Source of the DNA: Porticoccaceae bacterium
GTDB lineage: Bacteria; Pseudomonadota; Gammaproteobacteria; Pseudomonadales; Porticoccaceae
Assembly: GCA_018069525.1 (NCBI GenBank)
Contig: JAGPUQ010000003.1
Coordinates: 1 to 64,000, forward strand
Length of the DNA: 64,000 nt
Reading direction: 5' to 3'
The translations under genes and the position numbers were made by a program. The notes under the pieces are model-generated. The model saw only the letters and a program-made list of their open reading frames with translations, was not told the origin of the DNA and ran no database searches. Positions 9,372 to 18,039 of the stretch are shown here, piece by piece. Position 1 is the stretch's first letter, and the number at the start of each line of letters is the position of its first letter.

Positions 9372-10484
9372 ATGACACAACGCTTTCTCCCTGGCCAGCC
9401 AGGCTATCTTAAATACTCTTTGTTACTGCTACTACTGCTGTTATTGCCGATTTATTCGGCTGCTGAAGTGGTGCCGGATATTTATAAGGCACAAATTCCA
9501 GTGATGGACGAAAGTGAGGCTGAGCGCGCCCGGGCCATTAACACTGGGCTGGCTCAAGTGGTGGTTAAAGCCACCGGCAGACCCAGGGCGATGGCGGCGA
9601 GCGGTGTCGCGGAATTGCTGGCCAGTGCCCGACGCTATGTCGGCGAGTACCACTATGTGTATCCCCAGGGTGCAGGTGCCGTGCCTATTACGGGGGCCGT
9701 GCCTATGTTGCACGTTCAATACCTGCAGGCCGATCTGGAAAGGGCTCTCCGGGTCTTACAGTTACCCGTGTGGCCAGCCGATCGGCCACTATTATTGTTG
9801 TGGGTGACGGAAACCAGTAATGGAAGCTCACGTTTGATTAATACCGATGAGCCAGCTTATCGCGCACTCGCGGCGGTACTTGCGCGTCGGGGTATGCCCG
9901 TAGAGTTACCACTGCTGGATTTGCAGGATCAAATAAATTTAGGCGATATCCAGATTGATGCAGATATTGACGCAGATAGTAAGGCAGAAACTGAAACCCA
10001 ATTTGCGCTGGCATCAGCCCGCTACCCCGTCAAGCATTGGCTGCATGTGAACTATCAACCGAGCGATGGTTTAGTGAGGGGTAACTGGAACCTGGCTGGC
10101 GAGGGTGTCAATGCCGATGAGCCGGTACAAGCGTCTTCGCTAACCGGGTTTATGGTGGACAGTGCCGACCGAGTCGTAGAGCATTTCTCTGGAAACTCCG
10201 CCTACGCGCCGGCCGAAAGCACTCGGGTTTTACACCTGATGGTGGACAACGTGCTCGCCTATGAAGACTACCAGCAGGTGGTGGCGATATTAAAAGCGCT
10301 GGAACTGGTGCGCGATGTTCAGGTTAGTGCCTTGCAGGGGCCGGAGTTGAGTCTGAGCCTGCAACTAGAAGGCGAAGCTCAACGTTTATTTGAAGCTTTG
10401 GACAAGGACGGACGTTTTATCTATGTGGCTCAGGTGGGTGCCAGTATGGATAAGGCGCGTCGCTACAGTTGGGGAGGACAGTGA
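9372..10484 (+). CDS. DUF2066 domain-containing exported protein
   Basis: This 370-residue protein has an N-terminal signal peptide (SLLLLLLLLLPIYSAAEV). The following region (VPDIYKAQIPVMDESEAERARAINTGLAQVVVKATG) is typical of DUF2066 proteins, which are commonly encoded between purM and hda. Function is unknown. A 12-bp repeat near codons 197-208 encodes an acidic insert. No Shine-Dalgarno is visible; instead TAGAAT lies 6 bp before the ATG, so a leaderless transcript is possible. The TGA stop at 10482-10484 abuts the hda start at 10485, so the two genes form an operon. Confidence 0.88.
   Translation: MTQRFLPGQPGYLKYSLLLLLLLLLPIYSAAEVVPDIYKAQIPVMDESEAERARAINTGLAQVVVKATGRPRAMAASGVAELLASARRYVGEYHYVYPQGAGAVPITGAVPMLHVQYLQADLERALRVLQLPVWPADRPLLLLWVTETSNGSSRLINTDEPAYRALAAVLARRGMPVELPLLDLQDQINLGDIQIDADIDADSKAETETQFALASARYPVKHWLHVNYQPSDGLVRGNWNLAGEGVNADEPVQASSLTGFMVDSADRVVEHFSGNSAYAPAESTRVLHLMVDNVLAYEDYQQVVAILKALELVRDVQVSALQGPELSLSLQLEGEAQRLFEALDKDGRFIYVAQVGASMDKARRYSWGGQ
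9960..9995. repeat. 12-bp in-frame tandem repeat in the DUF2066 gene
   Basis: Three degenerate copies of a unit like GCAGATATTGAC start at 9960, 9972 and 9984. They encode the acidic tetrapeptides ADID, ADSK and AETE. A weaker copy may precede them. Confidence 0.65.
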
Positions 10485-11231
10485 TTGGTTCGTCAGTTAC
10501 CACTGCCAGTTACCCTTAGGGACGAGGCCAGTTTCGCAAATTTCTATACGCGAGAGACGCCAGAGGCTTCATCAAGAGCCGAAGCAACACAGTTACTTCG
10601 TGTTCTAAATAACACCATAGCGAGCGCTGGGGATCAGTTCAGCACCTTCGCCGCAGAATTTGCGGTGTATCTGTGGGGGCCCCTTGGCAGCGGTAAAACT
10701 CATCTGGCGCAAGCCTGTTGCCGACAGTTTGTCGATGCGGGCCATCGGGCAATGTATTTACCCTTAGCCGAATTAATCGATTATCCAGCACAACAGGTAC
10801 TGGCGGATCTGGAGCACAACGAGCTGGTTTGTGTCGACGACATCCATCTTGTCGCGCAGCAAGACGCCTGGCAGCAGGGCCTGTTTGGTCTCTACAATCG
10901 CCTGCGCGACAAGGGCCGGCGCCTGGTGCTGACGGGTGTGGATTCTCCCGGCAATAGCGATATTGCTCTGGCCGATCTGCGATCTCGTTTGGCAGCGGCT
11001 ACCGGTTTTGCGCTGGCGGCCTATACAGATGAGCAGAGAGTGGAGATTTTGTGTTTTCGAGCCCAGCGCCTGGGTTTATCGCTACCGCAAGAGGTAGCTC
11101 GCTATCTGCTCAGCCGAGCACCTCGGGATATCAATACCTTGATTGAATGTCTGCATCGCCTGGATAGAGAAGCACTGGCTGGCCAGCGCAGACTCACCGT
11201 GCCTTTTGTGAAGCTGGTATTCGATTACTAA
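10485..11231 (+). CDS. hda: DnaA regulatory inactivator Hda
   Basis: Hda is the AAA+ protein that, with the DNA-loaded sliding clamp, stimulates hydrolysis of DnaA-bound ATP and so limits re-initiation. The 248-residue product begins with the clamp-binding motif QLPLP (residues 4-8). It then shows the Walker A segment GPLGSGKTHLAQA near residue 65, the Walker B segment CVDDIHLV near 116, and the conserved arginine-rich AAA+ C-terminal part. The start is TTG, directly after the stop of the upstream gene, with a strong GGGGAGG 7 bp before it. This placement downstream of a DUF2066 gene is typical. Confidence 0.95.
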   Translation: MVRQLPLPVTLRDEASFANFYTRETPEASSRAEATQLLRVLNNTIASAGDQFSTFAAEFAVYLWGPLGSGKTHLAQACCRQFVDAGHRAMYLPLAELIDYPAQQVLADLEHNELVCVDDIHLVAQQDAWQQGLFGLYNRLRDKGRRLVLTGVDSPGNSDIALADLRSRLAAATGFALAAYTDEQRVEILCFRAQRLGLSLPQEVARYLLSRAPRDINTLIECLHRLDREALAGQRRLTVPFVKLVFDY

Positions 11232-11256
11232 GTTTCTTTTTATTAGGTGTGACGGC

Positions 11257-11333
11257 TTAGTTCAACCCGCGGCACTTAGTTTAGCCCGCGGCACTTAATT
11301 CAGCCCGCGGCACTCTAGTTTAGCCCACCACAT
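11257..11333. repeat. 19-bp tandem repeat extending from the sppA 3' end
   Basis: Units start at 11257, 11276 and 11295 and resemble TTAGTTTAGCCCGCGGCAC. A fourth, more divergent copy (about 11315-11333) is the 3' end of sppA itself, including its stop codon. The gene end therefore appears to have been copied three times into the spacer. The CCGCGG cores could give hairpins, but no terminator T-run follows. Confidence 0.85.
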
Positions 11334-13192
11334 TCTAAACAATGTAGATAAATTCCCCGGGGGTCGCTAAGACTTTCCAGCGCTGCCGCCTGTGCGGTAA
11401 AGGCGCGAACACCACCTAAGCGGCTGAGCCAATGGAGGGCGTTTGGCAATGCGCCGCTCTGGGTGAGTGCGCTATTGCTGTTGAGAGAAACGCCGGTGTT
11501 TTCGATAATTTGCTTGAGCAGCAACTGGCGAAAATCCAGGGGTAGCGTGATTGGCTCGACCTCGTAGCTGTCGAGCTTGGCCAGCGTAGCGGCGGCGGCA
11601 ATGGCGTTATCGAGATCGCCAAGCTTATCGACTAAGCCCAATTCCTGAGCGCGTTTACCGGTCCACACTCGGCCCTGGGCAATGTTGTCCACGGATTCCA
11701 CGGTACTGTCGCGGCCTTCAGCGACCAGCGTAAGAAATTCCCGGTAGATATGCTCGACGCCGAGTTGAATGGCGACATTGGCGCGCTCACTTAAAGGTCG
11801 GCCGAGTTGATAGAGGTCGGAGAATTCCCCGGTGCCGACGCCGTCGTTATAAACGCCCAGAGCGCTCAGCGATTCCTCGAAGGTGGGCAGCATGCCAAAC
11901 ACGCCGATGGAGCCGGTAATGGTAGTGGGCGAGGCCCAAATTTCATCGGCACCGGCGGCGATCCAGTAGCCGCCCGACGCCGCAACGGAACCCATGGACA
12001 CCACGACTGGAATACCTGTGGCCTGGGTTTCGCGCAGTTCCTGGCGAATTACATCGGAGGCAAAGGCGCTGCCACCGGGGCTGTCGACGCGCAATACCAG
12101 AGCTTTGATGTCTTTGTTTTCTCGCGCTTCGACAATGAGCGCGGCCAGGGTGTCGCCACCCACCGAGCCCCCTGGCTGTTCGCCGTCGTAAATCACGCCC
12201 TTGGCAGTGATTACGCCGACTTTATTGGCGGAGGCTGGCTTGCTGGCTAAACGTTGGTGCAGGAGATATTGGCCGATATCGACATAGGCGTAAGCTTGAT
12301 CGTCGTCGCCGGGGCCCGCTAATTCTTCCATGTGAGCGCGCATTTGCGGGCGGGTGCTGAGCGTGTCTACCAGAGTGAATTGCAGTGCAAGCTGGGCGGC
12401 ATCGCCCTGGGTGTCGGCGAGTTTGTGGTCGAGGTTATCGGCGTAGTCGGCAATGGCGCTGGCCGGCAGGTTGCGCAGGGTTTCGACTCGGTCGGTATAA
12501 CTTTGCCACAGCTCATTGAGCCAGGCGGAGGTGTGTTCTTTCGAGGCAGAGGACATTTCGGTTGCGATAAAAGGTTCTACCGCATCTTTGTATTCGCCCG
12601 CCCGAAAAATATGAAAGTTAACTTTGAGCTTGTCGATGGCCTCCTTGAAATACAGCCGGTAACTACCGAAGCCGGTTAACAGTACCGCGCCCATGGGGTT
12701 GAGATGAATTTCATCGGCAAAGCTGGCCAGGTAGTACTGCTCTTGAGTAAAGCTGTCGCCAAGGGCGATGACGGGTTTACCGCTTTGCTTGAACTGCTCT
12801 AGCGCTTTACCCACTTGCTCCAGCTTGGTGATGCCACCGCCGGCCAAATAGCCGAGTTCGAGTGCAATACCGGTAATGCGAGCATCCCGCTCTGCGGCAG
12901 TGATGGCATCGGTTAAATCGGAAACCAGGGTTTCGGCATCGGCGGGTGAGCCCTGTTGGAACATTTGGGCGAGGGGGTCGGTATAGGTTTTTTGTTCCAC
13001 CAGTACGCCGCCGGGGGCGATGCGTAAAAAGGCGCTTTCCGGCAGGGGCTTAAGGTTGTTGGTAAAAAAGCTGGAAATAATAAGCAGGAATATCAGCAAA
13101 AATAGGATGTTGATCAGGGAGCGGGCAACGCGGGCAAGTTTGCCAATAAAACCAAACAGCCGACCAAAAAATCCAGGTTTTTTCTCGCTCAT
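11315..13192 (-). CDS. sppA: Signal peptide peptidase SppA, 67K type
   Basis: This 625-residue inner-membrane serine protease digests cleaved signal peptides. Its length is close to the 618 residues of the E. coli enzyme, so this is the long tandem-domain form. One N-terminal transmembrane segment (SLINILFLLIFLLIISSFF) anchors it. The catalytic lysine is expected in FRAGEYKDAVEPF near residue 203, and the nucleophilic serine in VVSMGSVAASGGYWIA near residue 400. Its start overlaps the stop of the DUF2069 gene at 13192, suggesting coupling. Its 3' end is the source of a 19-bp tandem repeat. Confidence 0.96.
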   Translation of the reverse strand: MSEKKPGFFGRLFGFIGKLARVARSLINILFLLIFLLIISSFFTNNLKPLPESAFLRIAPGGVLVEQKTYTDPLAQMFQQGSPADAETLVSDLTDAITAAERDARITGIALELGYLAGGGITKLEQVGKALEQFKQSGKPVIALGDSFTQEQYYLASFADEIHLNPMGAVLLTGFGSYRLYFKEAIDKLKVNFHIFRAGEYKDAVEPFIATEMSSASKEHTSAWLNELWQSYTDRVETLRNLPASAIADYADNLDHKLADTQGDAAQLALQFTLVDTLSTRPQMRAHMEELAGPGDDDQAYAYVDIGQYLLHQRLASKPASANKVGVITAKGVIYDGEQPGGSVGGDTLAALIVEARENKDIKALVLRVDSPGGSAFASDVIRQELRETQATGIPVVVSMGSVAASGGYWIAAGADEIWASPTTITGSIGVFGMLPTFEESLSALGVYNDGVGTGEFSDLYQLGRPLSERANVAIQLGVEHIYREFLTLVAEGRDSTVESVDNIAQGRVWTGKRAQELGLVDKLGDLDNAIAAAATLAKLDSYEVEPITLPLDFRQLLLKQIIENTGVSLNSNSALTQSGALPNALHWLSRLGGVRAFTAQAAALESLSDPRGIYLHCLECGGLN

Positions 13193-13584
13193 TACTTATC
13201 TTCCTGGTAGTTTAATGCTTTTTGCCAACGACTGAAAAACATGGCAACGACAAATAAAACCACTACGGACACTAATGCCAGAATGTCGTAGATCGAACGA
13301 TCGGACTCAAATACATTGACGGTGATCACGCAAAAATACAATAGCGATACAAAGCAAAGCAAGATCAAACTACTGGGCTGGCTTTTGAGTATGCCGGGCA
13401 GAAAAATTAACAGTGGCAGCAGTGCCGGAATCAACAGCTTTGGCGAGGTATTGCCGCTGAAGACACTGCCCGTCAAGCCAATTAATAACAATGCAAAACT
13501 GATCAGCGTGACCCGGCGGGCGAATTTTACCTTCTGCTGCAAAGCCGAGAGCTGAGGTTGGGTGTTGGATTCAGGGTCAGACAC
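13192..13584 (-). CDS. DUF2069 family membrane protein
   Basis: This small 130-residue protein has four predicted transmembrane helices and hydrophilic ends. Helix pairing, length and context (between an ArsC-like gene and sppA) match the DUF2069 family. Members are uncharacterised inner-membrane proteins often encoded near arsC/wrbA-like genes in pseudomonads. Start and stop overlap the flanking genes by one base each, so the three genes are one unit. Function is unknown. Confidence 0.75.
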   Translation of the reverse strand: MSDPESNTQPQLSALQQKVKFARRVTLISFALLLIGLTGSVFSGNTSPKLLIPALLPLLIFLPGILKSQPSSLILLCFVSLLYFCVITVNVFESDRSIYDILALVSVVVLFVVAMFFSRWQKALNYQEDK

Positions 13585-13928
13585 TATAAAATGTCCAGAA
13601 CGTTTTCTGGCGGTCGGCCTATTGCCGCTCGCTTACCCTTAACGACGATAGGACGCTCAATTAAAATCGGGTGGGCCACCATGGCGTCAATCAGTTTGGC
13701 GTCGCTCAGGTCGCTGTCGTTAAGATTATTATCTTTGTAGACGGCTTCTCCCTTGCGCAGCAATTCCCGGGCGCTAATTCCGAGTTTGGCGATAAGCTCC
13801 TTCAGGGTTTTTTTGTTGGGCGGTGTGTCCAGGTAGAGTACCACGGAGACTTTTTCGCCCCGTTCTTCGAGTAATTGTAAAGTAAGTCGAGATTTGGTAC
13901 AGCGCGGATTGTGATAAATAGTAACCAT
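13584..13928 (-). CDS. arsC: ArsC/Spx-family glutaredoxin-like reductase
   Basis: This 114-residue protein of the arsenate reductase/YffB family has a thioredoxin fold. The conserved cysteine is Cys10 in YHNPRCTKSR, and the C-terminal block HPILIERPIVVKGKRAAIGRPPENVLDIL is typical of glutaredoxin-dependent ArsC. No arsenic transporter or ArsR gene is nearby, so a role in arsenate resistance is possible but not supported by context. The start ATG lies in the short divergent region shared with the yihY-like gene. Confidence 0.88.
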   Translation of the reverse strand: MVTIYHNPRCTKSRLTLQLLEERGEKVSVVLYLDTPPNKKTLKELIAKLGISARELLRKGEAVYKDNNLNDSDLSDAKLIDAMVAHPILIERPIVVKGKRAAIGRPPENVLDIL

Positions 13929-13978
13929 AGCTTTGTGTACAATAGTTCCGGTAGTGGATGGTTGAAGTCGATTTTGTT

Positions 13979-14014
13979 GTGGTTAGTGCTGTGGTTTGTG
14001 CTGTGGTTTGTGGA
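13979..14014. repeat. 12-bp tandem repeat upstream of the YihY-like gene
   Basis: Three copies of GTGGTTTGTGCT-like units begin at 13979, 13991 and 14003, in the space between the divergent arsC-like and yihY-like genes. The copies are nearly identical, suggesting recent duplication. Confidence 0.75.
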
Positions 14015-14160
14015 ACAGACCTCAGTAATAAACAAGGCGATGCGACTATTCTAATGCCAAAGCCCTACCTGTGTCTCCCTGCCGGCGTGAAGGCGCAAGG
14101 CAAAATAATAGGATAAGGCCTGTGGACGAGAAACCTTCAATGCGGAGTGGTAACGTTGTG

Positions 14161-15513
14161 ATGTCTATAACAAGCACATTGATTAGGAAGTGCAAGGCTT
14201 TGCCGAGGCTAAGCTTTGACTTCCTACGCTACGTGATGAGGCGTTACGCGGACGATGGTTGTCGCGGCAGTGCTGCGGCACTCACTTATATGACCCTGTT
14301 TGCCGTAGTGCCGGTATTGACCTTGATATACTCCCTGCTGTCTATTATTCCCGCTTTTCAGGGCCTGGGGGTGCAGGTAGAGGCCTTGCTGTTCGAGAAT
14401 TTTATTCCCGAGAGCGGGGCGGAAGTGCGGCGGTATGTAACCGAGTTTTCTGTACAGGCACGCAAGCTTAGCGTGGTCGGCGGTATTATTCTGGTGGTGG
14501 TCTCGTACCTGATGTTGCGCAATATCGAAAAAACCTTCAATCATATTTGGGGAACGGTGGGCAGTCGCAAGGGCTTGCTCGGTTTTATGCAGTACTGGGC
14601 GGTGCTGACTCTGGGGCCGTTTATGGTGGGTATTGGCATCATGATGCACACCTATCTACTGTCTTTTCAATTGGTGGTAGATGAAGTCGATACCCTGGGG
14701 ATTACCGGTGCTATTTTGGAATATCTGCCCTGGTTGCTGAGCTGGATGGCCTTTGCACTGTTGTTTATTGCGATGCCCAATTGTCGGATCGTGATTCGTT
14801 ACGCCGTCATCGGTGGTCTGGTTACCACGGTGTTGTTTCAACTGGCAAAAATACTGTTTGGGTATTTTATTACCAATAGCGTTTACTACACCGTTTACGG
14901 AGCGTTTGCGATGGTGCCGGTATTCTTGCTATGGGTGCATCTAAGCTGGATGATTGTGCTGGGTGGCGCTGAACTGGTGCGCGCACTGGAGACTTTTCGG
15001 TCGGCGCGGCGCGGCCACAATTACCCGGATTTAATCGCTGCGTTGCTGGTGTGCTGGGAATGTCTGTGGCGGCAGGAACAGGGCCAGGCGATTACCGATC
15101 GGGATATCGTTGCGGCGGGTATCGACGAGCAACACTGGCGTAAGTTGCGGACTTTATTGCTCGATAAAAAAGTGCTGATGATGACCGGTAGCGACAGTTA
15201 TGTGTTGACTCGCGATGCGAACAACATGCAGTTGTGGGATGTAGTCAATCTTCTGGGAGATAATTTTACTACTGAACCCAAAGAGGATCGGCAAGCATTG
15301 TTGGCGGGTTACGCCTGGTATCCGGCACTGGAGCAGCGCTTGCGCGCCGTTCATAGTAATGCTCAAAATGCGTTTGCGGTTTCACTGAAAGAATTATTTG
15401 CTGCGGATGGAATGGCGTTGATTGATCATGCTGCCGAGGCAGAAGCGGATCAACAAGGCAGGAATGAAAAAAAAGCGGATAAAAACAATATTAACGCTGA
15501 GCAAGCCTCGTGA
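14161..15513 (+). CDS. YihY/UPF0761 family inner-membrane protein
   Basis: This protein has about six transmembrane helices, with family signatures CRGSAAALTYMTLFAVVPVLTLIYSLLS and VPVFLLWVHLSWMIVLGGAEL. The family was once called ribonuclease BN, but that assignment has been withdrawn and the role is unknown. The C-terminal part (about 340-450) is soluble and looks like a winged-helix domain followed by a charged tail. I chose the ATG at 14161 (450 residues), with GGAGTGG 10 bp upstream. Starts at 14071 (GTG) or 14140 (ATG) are possible. The stop overlaps the next gene's GTG. Confidence 0.88.
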   Translation: MSITSTLIRKCKALPRLSFDFLRYVMRRYADDGCRGSAAALTYMTLFAVVPVLTLIYSLLSIIPAFQGLGVQVEALLFENFIPESGAEVRRYVTEFSVQARKLSVVGGIILVVVSYLMLRNIEKTFNHIWGTVGSRKGLLGFMQYWAVLTLGPFMVGIGIMMHTYLLSFQLVVDEVDTLGITGAILEYLPWLLSWMAFALLFIAMPNCRIVIRYAVIGGLVTTVLFQLAKILFGYFITNSVYYTVYGAFAMVPVFLLWVHLSWMIVLGGAELVRALETFRSARRGHNYPDLIAALLVCWECLWRQEQGQAITDRDIVAAGIDEQHWRKLRTLLLDKKVLMMTGSDSYVLTRDANNMQLWDVVNLLGDNFTTEPKEDRQALLAGYAWYPALEQRLRAVHSNAQNAFAVSLKELFAADGMALIDHAAEAEADQQGRNEKKADKNNINAEQAS

Positions 15514-16040
15514 CCGTTGTTGGGCAGAGAGGCAGGGTTGCTGGGTTTGTTGTTCGCGCCCGAGTGATTATTTTTAGAGCTATTTCCCTCGGGGTTATTG
15601 TTCTTGGACTGGTCGCCGCCTGCTCGCAAGCCCCGAGCACTGCTTTGGTAATCGATGCCGATGGTCTGCCCTGGGAGCGATTGCGGGGCAAAGTGGTGTT
15701 TATTAATTACTGGGCGGAATGGTGCAAGCCCTGTCGAGAAGAAATTCCGGAATTAAATCAGTTTGCCAGAACCCGTAGCGATGAGGTTGTGGTGTTGTCG
15801 GTCAATTTTGACGGCGCCAGTGGCGAGACCCTACGTGCTCAAATAAAAATGTTGGGTATCGAGTTTCCCACTTTAGCGCAGGATCCGCGCGCTGAGCTAG
15901 GTGTGCAAGCCAGCGAAGCTTTGCCGGAAACCATTGTGCTCGACCGAGAAGGCAAGATGTTTAAAGTGCTGCTGGGACCGCAGACGATGGAGAGCCTGGA
16001 AACTGTTTTGTTCGATGCCGAACGCGCGCCCAAATCATGA
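15510..16040 (+). CDS. TlpA-like thioredoxin-fold lipoprotein
   Basis: This 176-residue predicted lipoprotein has a hydrophobic N-terminus ending in the lipobox LVAAC (Cys38). A redoxin/TlpA domain follows with the active-site motif WCKPC (Cys72, Cys75) and the cis-proline region LPETIVLD. It probably acts as a membrane-anchored periplasmic thiol-disulfide reductase. The specific partner is not evident; no cytochrome c biogenesis gene is adjacent. The GTG start overlaps the TGA of the YihY-like gene, so the two are translationally coupled. Its stop region is duplicated once downstream (16032-16059). Confidence 0.88.
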   Translation: MTVVGQRGRVAGFVVRARVIIFRAISLGVIVLGLVAACSQAPSTALVIDADGLPWERLRGKVVFINYWAEWCKPCREEIPELNQFARTRSDEVVVLSVNFDGASGETLRAQIKMLGIEFPTLAQDPRAELGVQASEALPETIVLDREGKMFKVLLGPQTMESLETVLFDAERAPKS

Positions 16041-16059
16041 ACTCTAAATCATAAATTTA
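16032..16059. repeat. 14-bp duplication at the end of the TlpA-like gene
   Basis: AAATCATGAACTCT (16032-16045, containing the stop TGA) is followed directly by AAATCATAAATTTA (16046-16059). It is short and imperfect, so it is weaker than the other gene-end repeats. Confidence 0.5.
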
Positions 16060-16124
16060 AACACCGGCTGATATTGCGGTGCCAGATTTAACATGTGGTC
16101 TGGGCTTGATAGTTCGGGCCGTAT

Positions 16125-16523
16125 TTATAAGTCGACAAATTTGACTACTTGTTCTTCCGGGTCGCGGGATTTTCCAGCCAAACGGAGTGTTTCAAGATAG
16201 TCTTGCCAATAACTATCGTGCTGGCTCCATAGCTCTTTGAAGTAGTCCCAGCTGTAGATGCCGGTACTGTGTTCGTCATCAAAAAAAAGTTGCAGCGCAT
16301 AGCGCCCGGATTTTTCGATGCGGGCAATACGCACCCGTTTTTTACCGTATTGCAACACCTCTTGACCGCGGCCATGACCACGGACTTCGGCGCTGGGCGA
16401 GTGCACGCGTAGAAATTCCGCGCTGAATGTGGCGGTGCTGCCATCGGCGTAGCTTAATTCCAAACTGCTGTCGGCGGTGTGCAGTTTGATGCGGGTCGGC
16501 GTCGTGCTTATTGGCTTAGTCAT
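16125..16523 (-). CDS. DUF971 protein (gamma-butyrobetaine hydroxylase-like N-terminal domain)
   Basis: This 132-residue protein consists of one DUF971 domain (KLHTADSSLELSYADGSTATFSAEFLRVHSPSAEVRGHG; SGRYALQLFFDDEHSTGIYSWDYFKELW). In eukaryotic gamma-butyrobetaine hydroxylases this domain binds zinc; stand-alone bacterial versions are uncharacterised. It lies 17 bp after hslU, an arrangement known in pseudomonads, and is probably the last gene of the hslVU transcript, so it may be heat-inducible. Function is unknown. Confidence 0.88.
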   Translation of the reverse strand: MTKPISTTPTRIKLHTADSSLELSYADGSTATFSAEFLRVHSPSAEVRGHGRGQEVLQYGKKRVRIARIEKSGRYALQLFFDDEHSTGIYSWDYFKELWSQHDSYWQDYLETLRLAGKSRDPEEQVVKFVDL

Positions 16524-16540
16524 AATGTGTGATAGCGACC

Positions 16541-17989
16541 TTATAGAATAAACCGGGATAGGTCTTCGTTTTGCGACAGTGCTTCGAGATGTTCGTCGAC
16601 GAAGGTTTCATTGACTACAATGTTTTCTCCGCGCGAAGCCGTATCTCCGGCGTCAAAAGACACTTTTTCCAGCAGGCGCTCAAGTACGGTATGTAAGCGG
16701 CGTGCGCCGATGTTTTCGGTTGTCTCGTTAACGTGAAATGCAATTTCGGCGATGCGCTGAACACCTTCGTCGGTAAATTGTATCTGTAAACCTTCGGTGG
16801 CTAACAGTTCGCGGTACTGCTCGGTAAGAGAGGCTTTGGGTTCGGTGAGAATGCGGCTGAAGTCGGCGGCATTGAGAGACTCCAGTTCTACTCGTATGGG
16901 CAGGCGACCCTGAAGCTCCGGGATTAAGTCGGAGGGCTTGGAAAAATGAAAGGCACCCGAGGCAATAAATAAAACATGATCGGTTTTTATCATGCCGTAC
17001 TTGGTCGATACGGTGCAGCCTTCGATAAGTGGTAGTAAATCTCGTTGTACACCCTCGCGAGACACATCTGATCCAGAGCTTTCGCCGCGTTTGGCAACTT
17101 TGTCAATTTCATCGATAAACACAATGCCGTTTTGTTCGGCATTGAAGATGGCGCGAGCCTTGATGTCGTCTTCGTTAATTAATTTGGCGGCTTCTTCCTC
17201 GGCAATGAGAGTCAGTGCTTTGGCGACAGTAATTTTTCGATTTTTAGTTTTTTCGTTCGACAAATTGGAAAACATACCTTGCAATTGATTGGTCATTTCC
17301 TCCATGCCGGGCGGGGCCATAATTTCAACGCCGATCGGGGTCGCGCTGATTTCGATTTCGATTTCTCGATCGTCTAAATCACCTTCGCGTAGTTTTTTCC
17401 GAAACAGTTGGCGTGTCGAAGAGTCCTTCTGTTGCGCAGCAGAGCTTTCCGAAGACCGGTCGGCTGATGAGTCGTTTTCCTCTGCCTTGCCTCGCGCAGG
17501 TGTGAGCAGGGCGTCGAGCACTCGTTCTTCGGCAGCGTCTCGGGCGCGCTGGGAAACTTTATGCATCTCCTGTTCGCGCAGCAGTTTTACCGAGGTTTCC
17601 GCCAGGTCGCGAACAATGGATTCCACGTCGCGGCCGACATAACCGACTTCGGTAAATTTGGTGGCTTCAACTTTAATAAAGGGCGCATTAGCCAGTTTGG
17701 CCAGGCGGCGAGCAATTTCAGTTTTGCCCACCCCAGTTGGGCCAATCATCAGTATATTTTTTGGGGTGACCTCGGCGCGCAGTTCTTCGTCCAGCCGCAG
17801 CCGGCGCCAGCGATTGCGTAGGGCGATAGCGACGGCGCGTTTGGCGGCATCCTGACCGACAATATGTTGGTCTAGTTCGTGAACAATTTCCCGTGGCGTC
17901 ATATTGGCGCGGGATGACAGCGTGTCGGTAGTTGAATTAGACGTGCTTGCTTTAGACGTGCCTACTTCAGGCGTACTTATTTCGGACAT
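16541..17989 (-). CDS. hslU: HslU, ATPase subunit of the HslVU protease
   Basis: This 482-residue AAA+ unfoldase feeds HslV. Walker A is GPTGVGKT (residues 83-90), Walker B is [10 protein letters not shown], and the C-terminus EDLSRFIL is the conserved tail that docks into HslV. It is longer than E. coli HslU (443). One reason is that about 27 residues lie between MSE and [10 protein letters not shown], which are contiguous in E. coli. This insert is made of a 15-bp repeat and is Ser/Thr-rich. A second Ser-rich stretch lies in the I-domain (about residues 175-195). It follows hslV by 50 bp. Confidence 0.97.
   Translation of the reverse strand: MSEISTPEVGTSKASTSNSTTDTLSSRANMTPREIVHELDQHIVGQDAAKRAVAIALRNRWRRLRLDEELRAEVTPKNILMIGPTGVGKTEIARRLAKLANAPFIKVEATKFTEVGYVGRDVESIVRDLAETSVKLLREQEMHKVSQRARDAAEERVLDALLTPARGKAEENDSSADRSSESSAAQQKDSSTRQLFRKKLREGDLDDREIEIEISATPIGVEIMAPPGMEEMTNQLQGMFSNLSNEKTKNRKITVAKALTLIAEEEAAKLINEDDIKARAIFNAEQNGIVFIDEIDKVAKRGESSGSDVSREGVQRDLLPLIEGCTVSTKYGMIKTDHVLFIASGAFHFSKPSDLIPELQGRLPIRVELESLNAADFSRILTEPKASLTEQYRELLATEGLQIQFTDEGVQRIAEIAFHVNETTENIGARRLHTVLERLLEKVSFDAGDTASRGENIVVNETFVDEHLEALSQNEDLSRFIL
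17937..17981. repeat. 15-bp in-frame tandem repeat at the hslU N-terminus
   Basis: Copies start at 17937 (TTAGACGTGCTTGCT), 17952 (TTAGACGTGCCTACT) and 17967 (more divergent). They encode Ser/Thr-rich pentapeptides between the initial MSE and the conserved MTPREI of HslU. Confidence 0.8.
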
Positions 17990-18039
17990 AGTTACTTCTC
18001 TTAAATAACGGGACAGCTATGGGCAGCGGCAAGCCAGCT

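Noticed and set aside
13584-13928. Arsenic resistance locus
   Set aside because: Only an ArsC-like protein is present, without arsR, arsB or acr3 genes; it is part of a housekeeping block with sppA.
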